Origin: Methanobacterium sp.
Lineage (GTDB): Archaea; Methanobacteriota; Methanobacteria; Methanobacteriales; Methanobacteriaceae
DNA length: 34,337 nucleotides
Direction of reading: 5' to 3'
NCBI GenBank assembly: GCA_020855015.1
Contig: JAHKLP010000050.1
Location: 1 to 34,337 of the forward strand
A model generated the notes under the pieces. It was not told where the DNA came from. It saw nothing but the letters and a program-made list of their open reading frames with translations, and searched no databases. Made by a program: the position numbers and the translations under genes. Of this stretch, positions 1 to 8,539 are shown piece by piece. How positions within the stretch are numbered: position 1 is the first letter of the stretch; each line of letters opens with the position of its first letter.

Positions 1-128
<128 letters not shown>

Positions 129-567
129 ATCTCCATCCTTCGGGGAGTGCTCCTTCCTTGGTGTAGTACTTTACCAGTCTCCTGATTCTGGATTCGACTA
201 ATTGCAGCCCCCTTTTGGTGTGCAGATCTTTAGGATTTTCTGAAAGATGTTCTCTGATGTTAACGGCCTTACGGATTAGATTCATCAGATCTTCAGGGTA
301 TTCTTCGGTTTGCCCGTGTTTGTCCAGTATATGGGTAATTTTCATACCTGTCACGCTTTTAACGTCTGGGATTCCGTACTGGTCCCTTAGAATTACTCCT
401 ATAACACTGGCTGATTTACCTTCTTTTCTCAACTTTAAAATTATTTCTTCTATTTCTTCGGTTGAATACTCAACCCATCCAGGCTTTTCTACCATATAAT
501 CACCTCTATAATCATCATATATTTTTTTATCATTTATTTACATTAATCCACGGATATGCAGATTAGA

Positions 568-1134
<567 letters not shown>

Positions 1135-1156
1135 ATGACCACCCTCTAAAACATAA

Positions 1157-1183
1157 TTATAAGTTATAACTTATAAGTTATAA
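1157..1183. repeat. Heptamer array TTATAAS, four units, containing a 20-bp palindrome
   Basis: Four end-to-end units of TTATAAG/TTATAAC start at 1157, 1164, 1171 and 1178. Positions 1164-1183 form the perfect 20-bp palindrome TTATAACTTATAAGTTATAA, present again at 5891-5910. The array fills the short gap between Kae1-Bud32 and rdgB and lies at promoter distance from rdgB. The tail at 1178-1190 (TTATAATATTATA) recurs at 22878-22890. A role as binding site for the small protein at 28943-29335 is inference. Confidence 0.85.
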
Positions 1184-1194
1184 TATTATAGAAT

Positions 1195-2847
1195 CTAGGA
1201 AGTATACCTTCCTCTTCCTTCAATTTCCTCTATTTTGGCTACAATCTGTTTATAATCATCTGCAACTTGATATCCTTTAAGTATGGAATTGAAACATTCC
1301 TGGCTTATATCGTGATGTATTCCACTAATTGCCTTTTTAAATACCAATAAATCAACACCCTTATCTTCAACTAGATTGGAGGTTTTACCCAACCCAAAAT
1401 CAATGAAAACTATTTTTGCCTCTTTGAAGTTTTCTCCATCTTTCAGGATGATGTTGCTGGTTGTAAGATCTCCATGGATTATACCACAGTTATGCAGACG
1501 TGCAATGTTTTCACCAATAATTTGGGAAATGATAAGTATTTTCGAAGTCTTTAGTTTGTTTTCTCCACTAAAAAGTTCTTTAACCTCCACACCTTTAACC
1601 TTTTCCAGAATAATGGTGCTTTCAGCCTCATCCACATGGTAAACCAGGGGAGTTACCACTCCGCATCGTTTTGATTCTCCTAGAAGTTTAGCTTCTTTAC
1701 GTGTGCGTTGTTTTCGGAGGTAATGGTCGATCTCCTTTATTCGGTATCCTTTAGGTATTCTTTTTTTGGAAAGAACATCTTCTCCAAGATATTGATCTGG
1801 ATATATGTTGGCCTCTGCTCCCTTGGCCATTAATTCTGGTGGTAATTGAAGTTTTTGGCTAGATTTTTCCATCCAAGGAACGTCTACTTCATCGGTACGG
1901 TAACGTTGAATAACTTTGCTGTTGGCAATGTTTTGTCTGAGTCCGTGCTGATGCATTAACATACCAAGCCAGGCGATCATAGCTCCATTATCACCACAGT
2001 ACTTCATTTCAGGCATGAAAAAATCAGCATAATGCTCTTGGGCCATGATATCCAACATTTCTCGAAGCCTCTGGTTGGCAGCAACTCCCCCAACCATCAA
2101 CACTTCTTTTTTCTTCGAATGTGCTAATGCGCGTTCTGTGACTTCTATCAGCATCGAAAACGCTGTTTCTTGTAAACTGTAGCAAACATCGGCTAAATCT
2201 TCACCTAATTCGTATTTTCTAATAGCGGCTGTGAGTAAACCGGAAAATGAGAGATCCATACCCTTCACTGTGTAGGGTAATTTTAGATAATTGTCTGATT
2301 TTTTAGCATGTTCTTCTATTCTGGGACCTCCTGGGTGTCCCAGTCCAACTGTTCTGGCAAACTGATCTAAGCAGTTTCCTATGGCAATATCCAGGGTTTC
2401 TCCAAATATCTGATAGCGGCCATTTTCAAAGGCAATTACTTGCGTGTTACCACCACTAACATAAAGGGTTAATGGGTCCTGACAACCAGTTGTTAATCTC
2501 CCGATCTCTATATGTCCTATGCAATGGTTTACTCCTACAATTGGAACATTTAACGAAAGTGCCAAGCTTCGAGCAGCAGTGGCAACAGTCCTTAATGCAG
2601 GTCCCAGGCCGGGCCCCCGTGCAAAGGCCACTAAATCCACATCCGTCGTATTTATATGGGATTCTTCTAGGGATTTTTTAATAAGATTAACTAAATTGGC
2701 CGCATGATGTTCTGCAGCTTCACGGGGATGTATACCTCCCTTTTTAGGTATAAGGGCTTGACCCTGGGAGGCAAGTATATTTCCTTCAGAATCTACGATA
2801 CCCACACCAGTTTTTTCTGCGGTGCCTTCTAGTCCTATGCATATCAA
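1195..2847 (-). CDS. kae1-bud32: Kae1-Bud32 fusion, tRNA N6-threonylcarbamoyladenosine (t6A) synthesis
   Basis: A natural two-domain fusion of KEOPS subunits. Residues 1-320 are Kae1, the ASKHA-fold enzyme that transfers threonylcarbamoyl to A37 of ANN-decoding tRNAs. The iron/zinc motif NHCIGHIE is near residue 105, followed by SGGNTQV and GGVAANQRL. From about residue 345 the Bud32 kinase/ATPase follows: glycine-loop-like KGAEANIY, HGDLTTSNII as catalytic loop near 460, FIDFGLG as DFG motif, and the basic GRGRYTS tail. Such fusions are common in Euryarchaeota. The frame is open from a GTG at 2856, but MICIGLEGTAEKTG is the usual N-terminus, so I chose the TTG at 2847, preceded by GAGAGTGAT. 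A TATA-like stretch for this gene lies at 2921-2931. Confidence 0.97.
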   Translation of the reverse strand: MICIGLEGTAEKTGVGIVDSEGNILASQGQALIPKKGGIHPREAAEHHAANLVNLIKKSLEESHINTTDVDLVAFARGPGLGPALRTVATAARSLALSLNVPIVGVNHCIGHIEIGRLTTGCQDPLTLYVSGGNTQVIAFENGRYQIFGETLDIAIGNCLDQFARTVGLGHPGGPRIEEHAKKSDNYLKLPYTVKGMDLSFSGLLTAAIRKYELGEDLADVCYSLQETAFSMLIEVTERALAHSKKKEVLMVGGVAANQRLREMLDIMAQEHYADFFMPEMKYCGDNGAMIAWLGMLMHQHGLRQNIANSKVIQRYRTDEVDVPWMEKSSQKLQLPPELMAKGAEANIYPDQYLGEDVLSKKRIPKGYRIKEIDHYLRKQRTRKEAKLLGESKRCGVVTPLVYHVDEAESTIILEKVKGVEVKELFSGENKLKTSKILIISQIIGENIARLHNCGIIHGDLTTSNIILKDGENFKEAKIVFIDFGLGKTSNLVEDKGVDLLVFKKAISGIHHDISQECFNSILKGYQVADDYKQIVAKIEEIEGRGRYTS

Positions 2848-2971
2848 ATGAATCACTCTCTAAATTAGCTGGAAATCTAAAGATTTACCAAAGAACCATC
2901 ATTTAATCATCCAATACTATATTTTTTATAACTTCATATCCAGTAAAATTATTGTGTTCAACCGGTTTATT

Positions 2972-2980
2972 TTTATATAT
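2972..2980 (+). promoter_or_regulatory. TATA box of the CobT-like gene
   Basis: TTTATATAT follows a T-rich stretch, about 70 bp before the chosen ATG at 3047. It would place transcription start near 3003, leaving a leader of about 45 nt that contains the inverted repeat at 3007-3028. Confidence 0.5.
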
Positions 2981-3006
2981 CACATCACCCTATCCTTTAA
3001 TAATAA

Positions 3007-3028
3007 GGGTACAGTTTACATCGTACCC
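3007..3028. promoter_or_regulatory. Inverted repeat in the leader of the CobT-like gene
   Basis: GGGTAC (3007-3012) and GTACCC (3023-3028) form perfect 6-bp arms around a 10-nt spacer, ending one base before the GGAGAT ribosome binding site at 3030. It could be an RNA hairpin controlling ribosome access or a protein operator at the transcription start. No known riboswitch is recognised. Confidence 0.4.
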
Positions 3029-3046
3029 TGGAGATGGATTGATATC

Positions 3047-4114
3047 ATGGATCAAGCTATAAAAAGTTACGGATCACAAGAAGTACTCTCTAAATTGCAG
3101 AATAAGGACACATTATTTTTATGCGTAATAGCTTCAACTTTAACATCAAGAATTCCTGGAATAACTGGTGCAGGGGCGTCTCCTGAGCTCACTGATTACA
3201 CACCTGCTGCTGACGTAGAGCTGATTATACGTGGTGAACCCCAATGTCTGCCAGAGATACCCCAAACATTAGTGGAAGGTCAGGCAGCCCCTACTCCCGC
3301 AGTCATTACTAAAGCAGCTCTTGGAATGGCAAAAATTCCATTTTTGGTTGCAAATGCGGGTTCAGCCATCAAACCAAATATTCCTTACGTGGAAATTAAT
3401 GATAAACCAGGACAAAATATCATATCTGGGTTGGCAGTTGAAAATCCTGAAGAAATCTTTAATAAAGGCAAAATATTAGGTGAAACTCTTTCAAAACTTA
3501 CAAATCACCTTATAATTGGCGAAAGCACCCCTGCAGGTACTACTACTGCCTTGGGTGTTTTGGCAGCCATGGGTTATGATGCTTGGGGCAAAGTAAGTGG
3601 TAGTACTCCTGAAAATCCTCACGATCTTAAACGCCAAACTGTTGAGAAAGGACTTCGAGCAGCCGATTTGATGGATGAAGTTCCTCTCAATCCCTTTAAG
3701 GCAGTTGAAGCTGTGGGCGATCCTATGATCCCCGCAGTAGCAGGAATAACCGCTGGTAGTAATGTCCGGGTGACTTTGGCTGGTGGTACTCAGATGACTG
3801 CAGTATGTGCATTCCTGAAGGAAGCCATAACAGATTTTTCTTTTGATAATGTTTCGATAGCCACCACTATATTCGTGGCTAGAGATGAAAATTCGGATAT
3901 TCACTACATTAGCAAACAAATTGCACCAATTAACATATTTGCTGTTGACCCGGGATTTGAAAAATCAGAAAATTCAGGGCTTAAAAATTATGTCAAAGGT
4001 GTAGTTAAGGAAGGTGTTGGAGCTGGCGGGGCAATGTTAGCTGCCAATCTTAAGGGAGTTTCTATTGATGAAATAAGAATCAGGACAGAGGATTTATGTA
4101 AGGAAATTTTCTAA
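3047..4114 (+). CDS. cobT: CobT-family nicotinate-nucleotide phosphoribosyltransferase (TIGR00303 type)
   Basis: The 355-residue product resembles the archaeal branch of nicotinate mononucleotide-dependent phosphoribosyltransferases, which in bacteria make alpha-ribazole phosphate for the lower ligand of cobamides. Visible landmarks are GITGAGASPELTDYTPAADVE near the N-terminus, IIGESTPAGTTTALGVLAAMG mid-protein, GDPMIPAVAGI, and the C-terminal EGVGAGGAM. Methanogens need cobamides for the methyltransferase Mtr, so a nucleotide-loop role fits, but activity of the archaeal branch is less well established. The open frame extends back to 2954. I chose the ATG at 3047 (MDQAIKSYG) because the extra residues look non-coding and a TATA box falls inside them. 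The cyclase gene follows 50 bp downstream. Confidence 0.85.
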   Translation: MDQAIKSYGSQEVLSKLQNKDTLFLCVIASTLTSRIPGITGAGASPELTDYTPAADVELIIRGEPQCLPEIPQTLVEGQAAPTPAVITKAALGMAKIPFLVANAGSAIKPNIPYVEINDKPGQNIISGLAVENPEEIFNKGKILGETLSKLTNHLIIGESTPAGTTTALGVLAAMGYDAWGKVSGSTPENPHDLKRQTVEKGLRAADLMDEVPLNPFKAVEAVGDPMIPAVAGITAGSNVRVTLAGGTQMTAVCAFLKEAITDFSFDNVSIATTIFVARDENSDIHYISKQIAPINIFAVDPGFEKSENSGLKNYVKGVVKEGVGAGGAMLAANLKGVSIDEIRIRTEDLCKEIF

Positions 4115-4164
4115 TAACTAAAATAAATTGGACGCCGATATCATTAATTCAGGAATGAGAAATA

Positions 4165-4908
4165 ATGGGTCAAAGAAAGAATACCTCCAACAGGAGTAAA
4201 TACATTCGAATTTCTTACACTCTAACTTCGAATACCCCTCTTCATCCCGATCTTAAGAAGCTCAGGATATATCCTAAAAATCAGATTTTAACGGGAGATT
4301 TTTATAATACTTCAATAATAGAGGTAGAAAATCACTCCGGAACCCATGTTGACGCACCAGCTCATTTTTTAAATGATGGAAGGATAATATCCGACTATGA
4401 TCCTAATGAATTAGTTTTTTCCCATCCCCTTATTTTGGGCTGTCCTAAAAAACCGGATGAATTGATAAATGAGCAGGATGTTTCATGTTTATTAAGTAAA
4501 AATGAAAAGTTAATCGAAAATGTTGACTGTTTAATCATCCGAACTGGCTTTTGGGCACATCATGACGAGAATGCTGAAATCTATGCAACACAAAATCCTG
4601 GTATTTCTCCAGATACAATAATTTATCTTCGTTGCCAACTTCCCAACCTGGCTTGCCTGGCTATTGACACAATATCTATGTCTCGTTATGGGAGAAAAAA
4701 AGAGGCCATTGAAGTTCATCAAAACGCCTTTAAGATGTTGCCCAGTTTAGGAAAACCCCTGGTTTTAGTGGAAGATTTAGACTTGCGTCTTGTTGGGGAA
4801 AAATCAGAACTAGAAGAAGTGTTGGTTATACCATGGCAAGTAGGAAACATCGACAGCGCCCCCTGTACAGTCTTGGCTAAAATAAATAACACTAAAAAGG
4901 AAAAATAA
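4165..4908 (+). CDS. Cyclase-family metal hydrolase (kynurenine formamidase-like)
   Basis: This 247-residue protein carries the signature of the cyclase/KynB family (PF04199): HSGTHVDAPAHF near residues 57-68, whose His and Asp bind Zn or Mn, then LIIRTGFW and LACLAIDTISM in the middle and VHQNAF near the end. Members hydrolyse amide or ester bonds in various small molecules; kynurenine formamidase and isatin hydrolase are known examples. The substrate here is unknown, and a complete tryptophan catabolic pathway would be odd in a methanogen. AGGAATGAG lies just before the ATG. It is 50 bp downstream of the CobT-like gene and probably co-transcribed, but no link to cobamide synthesis is established. 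The N-terminal 13 residues are polar and may be dispensable. Confidence 0.85.
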   Translation: MGQRKNTSNRSKYIRISYTLTSNTPLHPDLKKLRIYPKNQILTGDFYNTSIIEVENHSGTHVDAPAHFLNDGRIISDYDPNELVFSHPLILGCPKKPDELINEQDVSCLLSKNEKLIENVDCLIIRTGFWAHHDENAEIYATQNPGISPDTIIYLRCQLPNLACLAIDTISMSRYGRKKEAIEVHQNAFKMLPSLGKPLVLVEDLDLRLVGEKSELEEVLVIPWQVGNIDSAPCTVLAKINNTKKEK

Positions 4909-4920
4909 ATATTAAAGGGT

Positions 4921-5760
4921 TTATTTCCATAAAAATGGAATTAAGAGGGTTAATCCTCCCACTATCCAGCAGTAATATGAGAAAATTACGAGGCTGTGCT
5001 TTTGGATGTACCCCATCATGAATTTAACTGCCAAGTAACTGAATATCATCGCTGATAGAAAACCACTAATTAAAACACCAATGTTTGAGTCAAAACTAAC
5101 AATATCTTTGGTTTGAATGAGTGCTGCACCTAATATTGCGGGTATTGATAATATAAAACTATAACGTGCTGCTAACTTTCTTTCAAGCCCAGAAAACAGG
5201 CTAGCTGCAATTGTGGATCCTGAACGTGATATTCCTGGTGCAATTGCAAATCCCTGGAATAGTCCAATAACAAGTGAATTGGTGAAAGAAACTTCTTTAA
5301 TCTGTTTACCTTTCTTATCACTTGTTTTCCGGGAAATAAATTCAGCTGCCCAAAGGATGACTCCGGTTATGAGGAGGAAAAATCCAACTGCTGTTATGGA
5401 GTTGAAAAGACTTTCGAATTGGTCTTTTAACAAAACACCCATAAGGCCTGCGGGGATTGTACCTACTAACACCAGCCACGTCATTCTTTTAAACGGGTCT
5501 TCTTTCACACCTTCTTTGAATTTCCCACGAAACAGGTCTTTTAGGCTAGATAAAAAGGCTTTAATCATTGCTAATATGTCTTTCCAAAAATATCCTATTA
5601 CTGCTACTAAAGTGCCGACATGTAACAGGGTGTCGAATGCCAAACTGGATTTGGCTCCCAGTAACTCAGGCACGATAACCAAGTGTGCTGAACTGCTCAC
5701 TGGCAGAAATTCGGTTAAACCTTGGACCATGCCTAATATTATTGCTTGAATGATATCCAT
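4921..5760 (-). CDS. uppP: Undecaprenyl-diphosphatase (UppP/BacA family)
   Basis: A 279-residue integral membrane protein with about eight hydrophobic segments. Both catalytic signatures are intact: GLTEFLPVSSSAHL near residues 14-27 and PGISRSGST near 175-183. The enzyme dephosphorylates C55 (or other polyprenyl) diphosphate to recycle the lipid carrier. In Methanobacteriales this serves pseudomurein precursor export and possibly surface glycan assembly, which fits the Wzy-like protein at 32560-33729. The ATG follows a GGAGAAATTC-type site on the minus strand. It is convergent with the cyclase gene, with a gap of only 12 bp. The upstream 456 bp hold a heptamer array 117-151 bp before the start. 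Confidence 0.95.
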   Translation of the reverse strand: MDIIQAIILGMVQGLTEFLPVSSSAHLVIVPELLGAKSSLAFDTLLHVGTLVAVIGYFWKDILAMIKAFLSSLKDLFRGKFKEGVKEDPFKRMTWLVLVGTIPAGLMGVLLKDQFESLFNSITAVGFFLLITGVILWAAEFISRKTSDKKGKQIKEVSFTNSLVIGLFQGFAIAPGISRSGSTIAASLFSGLERKLAARYSFILSIPAILGAALIQTKDIVSFDSNIGVLISGFLSAMIFSYLAVKFMMGYIQKHSLVIFSYYCWIVGGLTLLIPFLWK

Positions 5761-5876
5761 AAAGAATTTCTCCTAATTTACTTAAAATCACTATTTTATA
5801 TTGTTTTAATTAATAAATCTCATAAGAATGATTGTTAGGGTAATCTGTACGTTTTATCGTTATTTAAAACATTGGG

Positions 5877-5911
5877 TTATAAGTTCTAATTTATAACTTA
5901 TAAGTTATAAT
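5877..5911. repeat. Heptamer array TTATAAS, five units, containing the same 20-bp palindrome
   Basis: Five units in exact 7-bp phase start at 5877, 5884, 5891, 5898 and 5905. They read TTATAAG, TTCTAAT (degenerate), TTATAAC, TTATAAG and TTATAAT. Positions 5891-5910 are identical to the 20-bp palindrome at 1164-1183. Confidence 0.85.
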
Positions 5912-6016
5912 TCATTCATCATAATAATTATCTCTGCGAGTTTTCATTTGAATGATTCCGTTTTTTCAGATCAGTCAGAGTTATCATCACCTCTTTTAGA
6001 GTGTAAGGTCTGGTCT

Positions 6017-6045
6017 AATACTTATCTAACTATTAAATAAGTATT
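6017..6045. repeat. Inverted repeat with 9-bp arms
   Basis: AATACTTAT (6017-6025) and ATAAGTATT (6037-6045) are perfect reverse complements around an 11-nt AT-rich spacer. The site lies about 25 bp upstream of a strong minus-strand GAGGTG, so it could be an operator or overlap a TATA element. Single arms also occur at 18244, 18871 and 32390. Confidence 0.5.
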
Positions 6046-6216
6046 GTCCAAGATTTGATCTCAATTTTTTGCAAATTCCACATTAATAACACCCAAATTC
6101 AGCAAAAATTAAACCATTAGTTCAAGAACCAATTATTAAAACAAATAAAAGTGGAAGGATAGTTTAATAGTTAAAATAATTAAAATGTCTTTAAAAACAG
6201 TCGATAAAGTCATTGT

Positions 6217-7137
6217 TTAAATAAAAGTTAGCCAATTATGGCCGTCGTGTTTTTTTCCCTCTAGTATAGCAAAAAAGGCTTCTTGTATTTTTCGGGTGAT
6301 TTCACCTCGAACTCCACTACCAACTATGATCCGATCTACAGATCGTATAGGAGTTATCTCGGCGGCGGTTCCAGTTAAAAATATTTCATCAGCAATGTAT
6401 AACATTTCCCTGGGTACTTCTTCCTCTTTCACAGTCAAATCCATTTGGTTGGCCAAAGTGATTACGGAATCCCTGGTGATCCCTGGTAAAAGTGAAGAAG
6501 CCCGGGGAGGAGTGTATAAATCACCGTCATTAACTAGGAATATGTTTTCACCACTTCCTTCACTGACCATTCCCTGGTAATCCAGCATGATTGCTTCATC
6601 ATATCCATTGGAAACAGCCTCCATTTTAGCCAGTTGGCTGTTCATATAGTTGGAACCAGCTTTGGCCATGTTAGGCATGGTGTCAGGGGCCATACGGCGC
6701 CAGGTAGACACACCCACATCCACTCCTTGTTCAATTGCCTCTGCCCCTAGGTAGGTTCCCCATGCCCAGACAGCAATCAGACACTCTACTGGACAGTTTA
6801 GGGGGTAAACACCCAGTTCTTCGTATCCACGGAATATTGCGGGGCGAATATAGCACTCTGAGAGATTGTTGATCTTAATGGTGTCCATTATGGCCTCTGA
6901 AAACTCTTCTTGGGTGTAGGGAATTCCCATACGATATATCTTTGCAGAATTGTACAGACGCTGCACATGTTCTTCTAACCTAAACACAGCAGAACCCTTT
7001 TTAGTTTCATAGCACCTTATCCCTTCAAAAACGCTAGATCCGTAGTGTACTACATGTGATAAGGCATGCACGCTTGCTTCTTTCCAATCCACAAACTCTC
7101 CGTTGAACCATATTTTTCCTGACTCGTCAAAGGCCAT
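6217..7137 (-). CDS. ilvE: Branched-chain amino acid aminotransferase
   Basis: Class IV PLP-dependent aminotransferase of 306 residues that interconverts Val, Leu and Ile with their 2-oxoacids using glutamate/2-oxoglutarate. The PLP lysine is K159 in MAKAGSNYMNSQLAK, numbered as in E. coli IlvE. EGSGENIF (193-200) and the closing GTAAEITPI region are also typical, and SSVFEGIRCYET near 35-46 is the substrate loop. The frame is open from a TTG at 7149, but the ATG at 7137 (MAFDESGKIWFNG) fits the family and has GAGGGAT seven bases upstream. It supplies the last step for the Ilv enzymes encoded at 11.5-15 kb and 21-23 kb, although transcribed separately here. Confidence 0.96.
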   Translation of the reverse strand: MAFDESGKIWFNGEFVDWKEASVHALSHVVHYGSSVFEGIRCYETKKGSAVFRLEEHVQRLYNSAKIYRMGIPYTQEEFSEAIMDTIKINNLSECYIRPAIFRGYEELGVYPLNCPVECLIAVWAWGTYLGAEAIEQGVDVGVSTWRRMAPDTMPNMAKAGSNYMNSQLAKMEAVSNGYDEAIMLDYQGMVSEGSGENIFLVNDGDLYTPPRASSLLPGITRDSVITLANQMDLTVKEEEVPREMLYIADEIFLTGTAAEITPIRSVDRIIVGSGVRGEITRKIQEAFFAILEGKKHDGHNWLTFI

Positions 7138-7258
7138 GATATCCCTCAATAAATAAATGAGTTTAAGGACTTTCTATAATTAGTCCCGATTCTAATTGGT
7201 TAAACTACTATTAAATTGTATTTCCAAATAATGTATGATGCATGTCTATCTTGGAAAA

Positions 7259-7269
7259 CTTTATATAAT
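7259..7269 (+). promoter_or_regulatory. TATA box of the tRNA-Val gene
   Basis: CTTTATATAAT, preceded by purine-rich GGAAAA as a BRE-like element, centres about 37 bp before the mature tRNA 5' end. That is the expected place if transcription begins about ten bases before the tRNA. Confidence 0.75.
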
Positions 7270-7299
7270 CTACCAGTCAAACCATGGAAGTGCTAACCA

Positions 7300-7378
<79 letters not shown>

Positions 7379-7384
7379 TTTTTT
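7379..7384 (+). terminator. T6 terminator after tRNA-Val
   Basis: An oligo-T run starts seven bases after the tRNA 3' end, the usual archaeal intrinsic termination signal, with no hairpin. Confidence 0.65.
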
Positions 7385-7555
7385 GTAACTAATTCTCAAA
7401 GTCAACGTACGAAATAACTAGTTGCAATAATAAAATAGTATCCAAGTTGTCCAGTGTTAAGAATAGTAAAAGATAGCTTCACGTATTTAGCATGTGCGTA
7501 TAGGTTCTTGTATAGTTAGTCAAACTAAGCTATAAAAAATGAAAATTTTTTTATT

Positions 7556-8377
7556 TTAAAGGAATACAATCACCAGAACGTAAATCACCAGAACCACGAA
7601 GAACACGATGGTGCCTTTGGTCAAAATAGTGTTTAAATCCCGATCTGAAGCTAGCACCAATCCATAGGATAGCGCAGCTGCTACTAATATCTTGTAAATT
7701 CCGGACGTGGCAGCATTTGTTCCCAGGAAATATGTTATCAATGAGGAGAGCAGATAGACGATAATAATTAAGGATACAGTATTGGTTAATATCGGCTTTA
7801 AACCAAGGCTTTTTGGTAATGAAAGGGATTTAGACAACGTTCCACTACTTTTAGCCCGATTTAAGGTACCTCTCCCCCGGCTAAAAAAACCAGAGGAAGT
7901 AGAAGAAGTTTTGGGAAATGAAGAAGAAGTTTTTGACGATGGCTTGTATATTTCTGTTACTCCACTTGTATCAGACTCATCACTCTCTTCGTATACTTCA
8001 ACACCACCATATTCGCTCTTCTGAGCTGAGAATTTCTTGGCTAAAACCATTAAACCATCCTTATCTATGGTTTTAATGTTCCTACGGCTTGCATAGTTAA
8101 TGGCACTGTTGGTAAAGTAGGAGGTTGATACCACCACTATTTTAGAAGCCTTTAGGGTTTTTGCTACCATTTCCATTTCTTTTAAAACATCTAATCCAAC
8201 TTCCCATCGATCATCATAGTTTTTACAAGCTACTACAACGCCTATGTCGCCAAGAACGGTGGGCAGAACTCCATATATGTCTATGATGTGTCGGGAAGTC
8301 TGAAAGTTTCGGTAAACCTTGAAGCCAGATTCCTCCATTACCCTTGCCATGAAATTTATTAATCTGTTTTTATCCAA
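7556..8377 (-). CDS. Membrane-anchored Mrr-like restriction-endonuclease-fold protein
   Basis: The 273-residue protein has three parts. Residues 1-115 look like the Mrr/restriction endonuclease-like fold (PF04471-type): an opening helix RLINFMARVMEESGFKVYRN, D33 in HIIDIYG, a strand GVVVACKNYD, the long helix VLKEMEMVAKTLKASKI, and VVVSTSYFTNSAINYASRRNIKTID. Residues 120-195 are a Ser/Thr/Lys-rich linker. From about 200 three hydrophobic segments form a C-terminal membrane anchor, so the domain likely faces the cytoplasm. In active members the motif is (E/Q)xK. Here the first position is Ala (A50-C51-K52), so catalysis may be lost. Similar proteins are widespread in methanogens, and their role is not known. 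The gene stands alone, downstream of the tRNA on the opposite strand. Confidence 0.7.
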   Translation of the reverse strand: MDKNRLINFMARVMEESGFKVYRNFQTSRHIIDIYGVLPTVLGDIGVVVACKNYDDRWEVGLDVLKEMEMVAKTLKASKIVVVSTSYFTNSAINYASRRNIKTIDKDGLMVLAKKFSAQKSEYGGVEVYEESDESDTSGVTEIYKPSSKTSSSFPKTSSTSSGFFSRGRGTLNRAKSSGTLSKSLSLPKSLGLKPILTNTVSLIIIVYLLSSLITYFLGTNAATSGIYKILVAAALSYGLVLASDRDLNTILTKGTIVFFVVLVIYVLVIVFL

Positions 8378-8442
8378 TTACCCCACCTTCTAAAGGGATG
8401 ATTTAACATCAAATGACAATTTCAATATCTATTTCATTATAC

Positions 8443-8480
<38 letters not shown>

Positions 8481-8539
8481 ATACGTAACCCAAAGGAATC
8501 ACGCAAACTATTTAGAGGTGAAGGTATAAATTTCCCTCT

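Larger units (their letters stand above)
5761..6216. other. Long intergenic region between ilvE and uppP
   Basis: No credible full-size gene is visible in these 456 bp. From left to right the region holds the heptamer array at 5877-5911, a possible 19-codon minus-strand frame at 5928-5987 whose ATG abuts a strong GAGGTG, and an inverted repeat at 6017-6045. The rest, to 6216, is AT-rich and featureless. It may be a minus-strand regulatory leader or the remains of a lost gene. Confidence 0.6.

Noticed and set aside
3003..3046. Cobalamin riboswitch before the CobT-like gene
   Set aside because: The leader of about 45 nt is too short and lacks the B12-box; only a simple inverted repeat is present.
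5213..5749. 178-codon frame opposite uppP
   Set aside because: Shadow frame antisense to UppP with its conserved motifs; no independent support.
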